From JALZKA01 sp963721645 (GTDB lineage Bacteria > Actinomycetota > Thermoleophilia > Solirubrobacterales > 70-9): a DNA stretch of 64,000 nucleotides. How positions within the stretch are numbered: position 1 is the stretch's first letter; each line of letters begins with the position of its first letter. The notes under the pieces were generated by a model, which had not been told where the DNA came from, searched no databases, and saw only the letters and a program-made list of their open reading frames with translations. The translations under genes and the position numbers were made by a program. This document shows positions 58,261-64,000 of this stretch, piece after piece. The stretch is from assembly GCA_963721645.1 (NCBI GenBank), contig CAVRJK010000002.1, positions 62,001 through 126,000 on the forward strand, given 5' to 3'.

Positions 58261-58551
58261 CTAGTTGGAGCCGTCTCCCGAGCTCTCGTCGTCATTGTCG
58301 TCCAACGCATCCTCGGCTTCGTCGGCGCCGTCCTCGAGTGCCTGGCCGGCGTCATCGGTGGCCTCGTCGGCTGCGTCGCCGACATCACCCGCGGCTTCTT
58401 CGCCTTCCTGGATCGCGTCGTCTGCGGCTTCCTCGATCCCTTCCGAGTCGCCGTTGTCGTCGCCGCAGCCGGCAGTGGCGATTCCAAAGCCTCCGATCGC
58501 GAGCACCGAGGCGGCGACGGCAATCCGGTTACGCAAGAGCGTCTCTTCCAT
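58261..58551 (-). CDS. Small acidic lipoprotein
   Basis: A 96-residue protein with an N-terminal lipoprotein signal (VAASVLAIGGFGIATAGC, Cys at residue 29). The mature part of about 67 residues is almost entirely Asp, Glu, Ala and Gly, as repeated Glu/Asp-Ala-like units. Such strongly acidic lipoproteins are common in this bacterial class and may bind cations or act as a charged surface layer. No enzymatic role can be assigned. Confidence 0.75.
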   Translation of the reverse strand: MEETLLRNRIAVAASVLAIGGFGIATAGCGDDNGDSEGIEEAADDAIQEGEEAAGDVGDAADEATDDAGQALEDGADEAEDALDDNDDESSGDGSN

Positions 58552-58596
58552 GAGGTCCTTTCGGTCAGGGGTTACGGGATGTCGGACCCCTACCCG

Positions 58597-59481
58597 TCAG
58601 GCAGCGCTTTGAAGCGCCTCTCGCGCGAAATCAGAAAGGAGTTCGTGCACCACCTCGGGCACCTCGACCTGGGGGCAGTGACCGCAGTCAGGGATGATCT
58701 CGGCCCTTGACCCGGGTACCTCGGCAAGGATTCGGTCGGCCCCCTTCGCGCTCACCATTCGGTCCCGTTCGCCCCAGACGATCAGCACCGGGCATTCAAT
58801 CCACCCGAGCTCGAAGGGGTCCTGTATCTCGGGTTTCAGCCGTCGCGCGGTGCCCAGCATGCGGACCACGTCGCGTTTGGTGGCGAAGGTCCGGGTGAAG
58901 TTCGAGACCACCTCGGGGTCGAGTTGCGCCCCCTGGCTGGCGGCAAGCTGGCGGTAGGCGCGGCCCACCAGCTCGCGAATCGCCCGCTCGGGCATGGGGA
59001 GAGGAGAGCGCATGATCGCCTGGACCGCCCACGCGCCTTCAACGACCGAGATCCACCTGGCCAGATCGAGGCCCGCGGGGGCTATGGGGACGATCCCCGC
59101 CAGCGGCAAGCCCGTGCGCTGCGCAGCGCGCAATGCGACGCACCCACCCAGCGAATTGCCGGCGACGACGACCTTTCCGGTTGGGCTTACGCCGGCTGCT
59201 TGATGGATCGCCGCGGCCGCGAACCGGTCGAGCTGAGGAAGGATGGGGACGTCGCGCGATAGGCGGTCGGCCTGTCCGAAGCCGGGCATATCGAGCGCGA
59301 TGGCCCCGCGCCCGTCGCTTGCGAGAAGCTCCATGAGCGGCCTCCACGTGTCGGCCGAGTCGGAGTAGCCGTGCAAGAGCAGGAGCGCGTCCCCACCGTC
59401 ATCATCGGGCTCAACGCAGAGCATGCGGGTCTCCCAACCACCAAGCTCGATGCGCCGCTCCCCGAGGCCGCCCATGAACAA
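58597..59481 (-). CDS. Alpha/beta hydrolase
   Basis: A 294-residue hydrolase. LLLLHGYSDSADTWRPLMEL gives the oxyanion-hole HG, VVVAGNSLGGCVALRAAQ holds the nucleophile Ser (about residue 108), and VLIVWGERDRMVSAKGADRI and CGHCPQVEVPEVVHELL supply Asp and His. A lid of about 80 residues separates the Ser and Asp blocks. Possible activities include lipase, esterase or C-C hydrolase. It lies 45 bases after the lipoprotein gene and could share its transcript. Confidence 0.9.
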   Translation of the reverse strand: MFMGGLGERRIELGGWETRMLCVEPDDDGGDALLLLHGYSDSADTWRPLMELLASDGRGAIALDMPGFGQADRLSRDVPILPQLDRFAAAAIHQAAGVSPTGKVVVAGNSLGGCVALRAAQRTGLPLAGIVPIAPAGLDLARWISVVEGAWAVQAIMRSPLPMPERAIRELVGRAYRQLAASQGAQLDPEVVSNFTRTFATKRDVVRMLGTARRLKPEIQDPFELGWIECPVLIVWGERDRMVSAKGADRILAEVPGSRAEIIPDCGHCPQVEVPEVVHELLSDFAREALQSAA

Positions 59482-59545
59482 TGTCTAGCGCAGGGATCGG
59501 CGGCGCCGCTTGACCTGCGGGTGCCGCATAGGCCAAGATGGTTTG

Positions 59546-61141
59546 GTGGGTGTGGGTCCGAGAACCTTGTCGGCGATGGCAGTGGCCGCCGTCCTCCTTG
59601 CCGTGATCGCGACGGGCGCGAGCGCTGAAACGTTCAAAGTGACCACGGGGGCCGATCTCGCACCGGGCAAGTGCACTGCGGGGGACTGCTCGCTTCGTGA
59701 GGCCGTCATCAAGGCAAACAAGCACAAAGGAAAGGACACGGTCGTCCTTCGCTCGAACGCGCTCCACGGACTGGAGATCCCGGGTATTGACGAAGACGAG
59801 TCGAGGACCGGCGATCTCGACATCCTGGGAAAGACGACCATCCAGGCCTCCAAGAAGAACGTGGCGGTGATCTCGGCCAATCAGCTCGATCGGGTTTTGG
59901 ACATTCACGCTCCCACGAAGCTCAACCGCCTGGAAATAACGGGCGGCGCCATCGCCCAGGCCAATCAGACCGGCTTCGGGATCAGGGCGGCGACAGATCG
60001 CGTCGACATCAGGCGGTCGCTAATCACCGGAAATCGGGGCCTGATGTCCAATGCCAGCTCGGGGGGCCTGCGCATGGGCGCGGGAGGATCCGTCGTCCGC
60101 AGCACGATCGCGGACAACGAGGCGGGCGACACCGGCGGAGCTGCCATCGTCGGAACACCCGAGCACCAGGCTCGCCTTTTCCGCTCGACGGTGACAGGCA
60201 ACACCGCGAAAAGCACGATAGGCGGAGTCTTCACGTCTTCTTTCACGACCGTCGAGAAGTCGAAGGTCTTGAACAACACCGCTGTGCAGTGCGGCGGAAT
60301 CAGCCTGAACGGCGGCACCGTTCTGAAGGACTCGCTGGTTGAGGGAAACAAGACCGTTCCATCCGGGATGTTCACCTTCGGCGCGGGCGGCGTGTGCATG
60401 GGATCGGACTCCAAGATCGTCGGCTCAACCATCAAGGACAACACCGCGGCCGAGGACGGCGGGGGAGTCGAGGTCTTCGGCGGCAAGGCGATCATCGACT
60501 CGACAATCCAGGGCAACCTCGCAAACGACGAGGGCGGCGGCGTGAGCGTCCTCTTCTCCGACCCATTCAAGATCGAACGGACCACGTTTTCAGAGAACGT
60601 CGCTGGAACCGATGGCGGCGGCCTGCGCGCAGGCAGCGCCCGGGTCATTGTCAAGAGCTCGACGTTTCAGGGAAACGAGGGTGTTCTCGGAGGCGGGATC
60701 GTCGCGAACGATCAGCCGACCGGATCGAACGACTCAGTCGTAGACCTGCGCTGGTCGACCATCTCTCAGAACAACTCCGGGAACGGCGGCGGCATCGGCG
60801 GCGAGGACGGCGGATCGTTCCTTTCCGTGGGCACCCTGATCGACGCCAATATGGGGCTCGCCGCCGGCACCGACTGCGCCGCAACCGTGGTGTCGAGCGG
60901 ACACAACCTGATCGGCAACCCCGGTGGCTGCTCGGCATTCGACCGGGCTTCGGACGTAACGGGACTTCCGGCGCTTTTGGGCCCACTGGCCGACAACGGC
61001 GGCGGCACGCTGACGATGAAGCCGGCGGCCGGCTCCAACGCGATCAACGCAGGTGGAAATGGGTGCCCGGAGCTCGATCAGCGCGGGAAGCCGCGCCCCA
61101 AGGGTCGCGCCTGCGATATCGGATCGGTCGAGGCGCGCTAG
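59546..61141 (+). CDS. Secreted CSLREA-type parallel beta-helix protein
   Basis: A 531-residue exported protein. The signal peptide (AMAVAAVLLAVIATGASA) precedes CTAGDCSLREAVIKAN, the CSLREA domain found at the start of many outer-surface beta-helix proteins. The rest is a regular beta-helix with many N-x-T/S/G turns (SSTFQGNEG-like, IVGSTIKDNTAAEDGGG). I place the start at the GTG at 59546; a TTG at 59510 is possible. No sorting signal or membrane anchor is seen at the C-terminus. It could be an adhesin or polysaccharide-active surface protein. Confidence 0.85.
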   Translation: MGVGPRTLSAMAVAAVLLAVIATGASAETFKVTTGADLAPGKCTAGDCSLREAVIKANKHKGKDTVVLRSNALHGLEIPGIDEDESRTGDLDILGKTTIQASKKNVAVISANQLDRVLDIHAPTKLNRLEITGGAIAQANQTGFGIRAATDRVDIRRSLITGNRGLMSNASSGGLRMGAGGSVVRSTIADNEAGDTGGAAIVGTPEHQARLFRSTVTGNTAKSTIGGVFTSSFTTVEKSKVLNNTAVQCGGISLNGGTVLKDSLVEGNKTVPSGMFTFGAGGVCMGSDSKIVGSTIKDNTAAEDGGGVEVFGGKAIIDSTIQGNLANDEGGGVSVLFSDPFKIERTTFSENVAGTDGGGLRAGSARVIVKSSTFQGNEGVLGGGIVANDQPTGSNDSVVDLRWSTISQNNSGNGGGIGGEDGGSFLSVGTLIDANMGLAAGTDCAATVVSSGHNLIGNPGGCSAFDRASDVTGLPALLGPLADNGGGTLTMKPAAGSNAINAGGNGCPELDQRGKPRPKGRACDIGSVEAR

Positions 61142-61189
61142 CGCCCGACGCGGTACACGGCCCCGCCCTTCGTCGACGCCTTCGGAGAG

Positions 61190-62770
61190 CTAAAGCCCGA
61201 GGCGGTTCTTGATGCCGCGCGCGTTGATCATCCGGTAGAGCCGGTTGAGCAGCTTGCGACGGGCAGGCGTGTACGGGTACCAGAGCGGCTCGGACTTGGT
61301 GCCGGGAAGACGAGGCGAGACGATCGACTCCGTCCGGCAGTACTTGCGGATGCCGCCTGCGCCGTGGCGCCAGCCGATGCCGGAGTCTTTCCAGCCGCCC
61401 ATCGGGACCTCCAGATGGAAGTAGTTGACGAGCGCATCGTTGATGTTTGCGGCGCCGACCTCGAGCTGCTCCGCGACGTGCTCGGCCCGGTCAACGTCCT
61501 TGGAGAAAACCGAAGCCGAGAGGCCATAGCGCGAGTCGTTGGCCATCTGGATGGCCTCGGCCTCGCTACGCACCTTCATGACGCCCACGACGGGGCCGAA
61601 GGTCTCGTCGACCATGACCTTCATCGTGTGGTCGGCGTCGGCGACGACGGTCGGCTCGTACCAGTCGCCCGGACCGTCCTTGCGCTTGCCGCCGGTCAGG
61701 ATGCGCGCGCCTTTCGAACGCGCGTCCTCGACGTGGTCGGAGACGATGTCGATCTGGGCGGGCGAGGTCATCGCTCCCTGCTCGGCCTCATATGAGCGGC
61801 CGTCGGCACCCTGGCGAAGCTCGCGCACCTGGTCGGCGAGCCGGTTGACGAACACGTCGTACACCGGCTCTTCGACGTAGATGCGCTCAATCGACATGCA
61901 GACCTGGCCTGTATTTACGAAGGCGCCATAAGCGCATCCGTTGACTGCGCGGTCCATGTCGGCGTCGGCGAGGACGATCGCCGGGTCTTTGCCGCCAAGT
62001 TCGAGCGAAACGGGCGTGAGGGTGTCGGCTGCCCGCTTCATGACGACCTTGCCGGTGCGGTCCGAGCCGGTGAAATGCATGTAGTCGACGTTGTCGATCA
62101 ACGCGCCGCCGGTGTCGCCGGTGCCGTTGACGAAGTCGATGATGTCGGGTCCGCCGACCTCTTCCTTCCAGCCTCGGATCACCTCCATCAGCTCGAGCGG
62201 GGTGAACTCCGAAGGCTTGATCACAACCGCAGCGCCGGCCATCAGCGCGGGGATCGCGTCACCGGCCGAGAGGATCAGCGGGAAGTTCCAGGGGCTGATG
62301 ATTCCCACGACGGGGTAGGGGCGGTAGCGGACGCGGAGTTTTTTGACCTTGGCGGGAATGAGCCCGGGGCTCGGCGTCTCGTCAGCCATGAACTTCTCTG
62401 CGTTCTTCGACCAGAAGTTGATCGCGACCTCGAGATAGATCGACTCGAGCCCGGAGTCACCGCGAACCTTGCCGGTCTCTTCCTGGACGACGTCGGCGAT
62501 GTGTTCGCGATTCTCGAGCATCCAGTCGCGCCAGCGCTCGAGCCAGCGGGCACGCTCGGCGAAGCCCATCGCCTCCCACTCAGACTGATTCGAGCGCACA
62601 CGAGAAACCACTTCGGCCACGCGCTCGGGCGAATCGATCGCGACGCTCTGGATGACCGAGCCGTCCGTGGGACGGTGGACATCGAAGGATTCGGCGGCCG
62701 TGGCGTTCCCGTTCGAGCTCGCTTCGGCAGCCTCGGGCGCGGTGGTCGCGGCGGTTGGCTCCATGACCAA
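61190..62770 (-). CDS. NAD(P)-dependent aldehyde dehydrogenase
   Basis: A 526-residue aldehyde dehydrogenase. The cofactor segment is VVGIISPWNFPLILSAGDAI, then MAGAAVVIKPSEFTPL, the catalytic Glu lies in LTPVSLELGGKDPAIVLAD, and the nucleophilic Cys in FVNTGQVCMSIERIYVEE. The first 30 residues are an Ala-rich variable start, and the last 35 carry Arg/Lys with a possible amphipathic helix that may attach it to the membrane, as in long-chain fatty-aldehyde dehydrogenases. Succinate-semialdehyde and fatty-aldehyde activities are both possible. Confidence 0.92.
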   Translation of the reverse strand: MVMEPTAATTAPEAAEASSNGNATAAESFDVHRPTDGSVIQSVAIDSPERVAEVVSRVRSNQSEWEAMGFAERARWLERWRDWMLENREHIADVVQEETGKVRGDSGLESIYLEVAINFWSKNAEKFMADETPSPGLIPAKVKKLRVRYRPYPVVGIISPWNFPLILSAGDAIPALMAGAAVVIKPSEFTPLELMEVIRGWKEEVGGPDIIDFVNGTGDTGGALIDNVDYMHFTGSDRTGKVVMKRAADTLTPVSLELGGKDPAIVLADADMDRAVNGCAYGAFVNTGQVCMSIERIYVEEPVYDVFVNRLADQVRELRQGADGRSYEAEQGAMTSPAQIDIVSDHVEDARSKGARILTGGKRKDGPGDWYEPTVVADADHTMKVMVDETFGPVVGVMKVRSEAEAIQMANDSRYGLSASVFSKDVDRAEHVAEQLEVGAANINDALVNYFHLEVPMGGWKDSGIGWRHGAGGIRKYCRTESIVSPRLPGTKSEPLWYPYTPARRKLLNRLYRMINARGIKNRLGL

Positions 62771-62880
62771 GACTTTACTCCTCGGATTAAGCGCTTGCCG
62801 AATCCCGAATCGCGCCGCGCCACCAAGGGACCTAGGCGCAACCGAGCTGGGCGCCCTGCCGGATCCGGAGCGGCGGGGCT

Positions 62881-64000
62881 CTACGGGGCGGGCTCTAGGC
62901 GATACAGCGCCCCGTCGCCCCGCGAGGTGATGTGGACCTCTCCCGTGTCGGGGTTCTCCGAGAACGATGTGACCGAATTGATCGGGGTGTCGAGTTCCTT
63001 GTAGCCCCGGACCTTCCCGTACCTCGGTTTGAAGCTCCGGAGGCGATCGCGGAAAAAGTCGGTAAATAGGTAGCGGCCGTAAAGGTTGCCGAGGTCCTGG
63101 TCGCGGACCACGAGTCCGCCAATTACGGAAGCTCCGAAGCTGCGGTTGTAGGTCAGCACCGGCTTGTCGTGCTTCTTCTTCGACGGACCCTTTGCCGTAT
63201 CGCCGGCCTGCGACCGCTTGAAGCCCTCGTAGCGGTCCCAGCCGAAGTTCGCCTTGCGAAGCGAACCGGTGGATTCGATGTTGACTTCCTCGAAGCGGTT
63301 TTGCCCGACATCGCCGATCGCAATGTCGCCGGTCTCGGAATCGAAGTTGAAGCGGAACGGGTTGCGAAGGCCGACCGCGTAGATCTCGTCAGCCCCAGGC
63401 TTGCCGACGTACGGGTTCGAGCCGGGGATCGTGTAGGGGTCTCCGCCGGACTCGAGCGGGTCGATCCGGATGAGCTTGCCCAGGAGCGAGCGCTTGTCCT
63501 GCGCGTTTTCGCGCGGGTCGTCACCGGACCCACCGTCGCCCGTCGCGAGGTACATGAAGCCGTCCGGCCCGAACGTCACCTGACCTCCGTTGTGATTCGG
63601 GGCGAAGCGGTGGCGAATCCTGATCACCTCCCGGCGGGAGCCCTCGTCGGCATCCGTGGCGCTGGTTGTCTCGAACTCGTCGACGACGATGTCGTTGTTG
63701 TTCTCGTCCGTGTAATAGGCGTAAACGAGCCCGTTCGTATCGAAGTCCGGGTGGAATGCCATGCCCAGGAACCCCTGCTCGCCTGATTCGTCTGTGCGGC
63801 CGGTGATGTCCAGGAACGGTTCGGACCCCGTCGTGCCGCCGACCACCACCTGCGCGGTGCCCTTCTGCTCGACGACGTAGACCTTGTCCGTCTCACCAGG
63901 GGCGAATGCCGAGTTGACCGGCGTGTCGAAGTTGCCGCCGACCTGCGCGAGATCCACTTCGCCCTCGCCGTTCCCGGTGGGCGGTGCTCCCTGTCTGCGG
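62881..64000 (-). CDS. PQQ-dependent sugar dehydrogenase-like protein (5' end outside window)
   Basis: A 372-residue fragment, open to the right edge. The beta-propeller of soluble glucose/sorbosone dehydrogenases is recognisable: KVYVVEQKGTAQVV, EQGFLGMAFHPDFDTNGLVY, RHRFAPNHNGGQVTFGPDGF, MYLATGDGGSGDDPRENAQD, LLGKLIRIDPLESGG, and a late segment ending in HITSRGDGALYRL. The HxxNHNGG-like stretch and GDGGSGD are the catalytic and cofactor/calcium areas of the family. The N-terminal part probably includes a signal peptide upstream of the window. Confidence 0.9.
   Translation of the reverse strand, partial: RRQGAPPTGNGEGEVDLAQVGGNFDTPVNSAFAPGETDKVYVVEQKGTAQVVVGGTTGSEPFLDITGRTDESGEQGFLGMAFHPDFDTNGLVYAYYTDENNNDIVVDEFETTSATDADEGSRREVIRIRHRFAPNHNGGQVTFGPDGFMYLATGDGGSGDDPRENAQDKRSLLGKLIRIDPLESGGDPYTIPGSNPYVGKPGADEIYAVGLRNPFRFNFDSETGDIAIGDVGQNRFEEVNIESTGSLRKANFGWDRYEGFKRSQAGDTAKGPSKKKHDKPVLTYNRSFGASVIGGLVVRDQDLGNLYGRYLFTDFFRDRLRSFKPRYGKVRGYKELDTPINSVTSFSENPDTGEVHITSRGDGALYRLEPAP

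Overview
The window is 64 kb of dense, high-GC DNA (roughly two thirds G+C) with no gap above 300 bases between genes. Start codons are often GTG, and neighbouring genes are often joined by ATGA or TGATG overlaps. The gene set suggests a Gram-positive actinobacterium, most likely class Thermoleophilia (Solirubrobacterales-like): a run of MCE proteins, F420-type oxidoreductases, HemQ, an ECF42 sigma factor with a YCII protein, a DUF4349 anti-sigma-like protein and a DUF4235/holin-X/DUF3618 trio. The taxonomic call is inference from gene content. I saw no rRNA, tRNA, CRISPR array, transposase or prophage.

Layout. 1-7.6 kb: five consecutive MCE lipid-transporter subunits, the first cut by the window edge. 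7.7-11.3 kb: a hypothetical protein, a NUDT19-like Nudix hydrolase, rubredoxin, and an ECF sigma factor with a DUF4349 partner broken by a frameshift. 11.3-16.5 kb: a biotin operon read right to left (HhH-GPD glycosylase, bioB, bioF, bioD, and bioA with a frameshift). 16.5-25.7 kb: enoyl-CoA hydratase, a stand-alone biotin carrier protein, glycerol kinase, an acyltransferase, a lactonase-like hydrolase, two SDR enzymes, secreted lipoproteins and a secreted trypsin-fold protease. 25.6-30.2 kb: an acyl-CoA dehydrogenase with a repeat-derived tail, MscL with a zinc ribbon, an Abi-alpha-like protein, and the YCII/ECF42 pair. 30.2-38.5 kb: two divergent acyl-CoA catabolic operons (two acyl-CoA dehydrogenases one way; enoyl-CoA hydratase, carboxyltransferase, SnoaL-like protein, a 53-residue protein, a BKACE-family enzyme, CoA transferase and a MerR regulator the other way). 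38.5-47.2 kb: mixed housekeeping genes, including nitrilase-TetR, a membrane-protein trio, DegV, an SDR/epimerase, an A-type Fe-S carrier and an ABC-F ATPase. 47.2-51.6 kb: a thioesterase and an iron/heme operon (hemQ, ferredoxin reductase, bolA, monothiol glutaredoxin). 51.6-57.7 kb: a glycosyltransferase-flippase fusion, a SAM riboswitch and metH. 57.7-64 kb: an F420-type reductase, a lipoprotein, an alpha/beta hydrolase, a CSLREA beta-helix protein, an aldehyde dehydrogenase and a truncated PQQ sugar dehydrogenase.

How it fits together. The main theme is lipid and acyl-CoA metabolism: import (MCE), beta-oxidation enzymes, a split biotin-dependent acyl-CoA carboxylase (carrier at 18 kb, carboxyltransferase at 33 kb, biotin synthesis at 11-16 kb), thioesterase, and glycerolipid synthesis. 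A second theme is iron cofactors (HemQ, ErpA-like carrier, BolA/Grx4, rubredoxin).

Points most worth following: a SAM riboswitch, followed by a hairpin that would hide the metH ribosome site, lying inside the 3' end of the upstream reading frame; a 27-base palindrome at three sites, two of them inside coding sequence; a 53-residue protein that may be a carboxylase epsilon subunit; and three genes that each carry exactly one surplus base, which may be sequencing error or gene decay.
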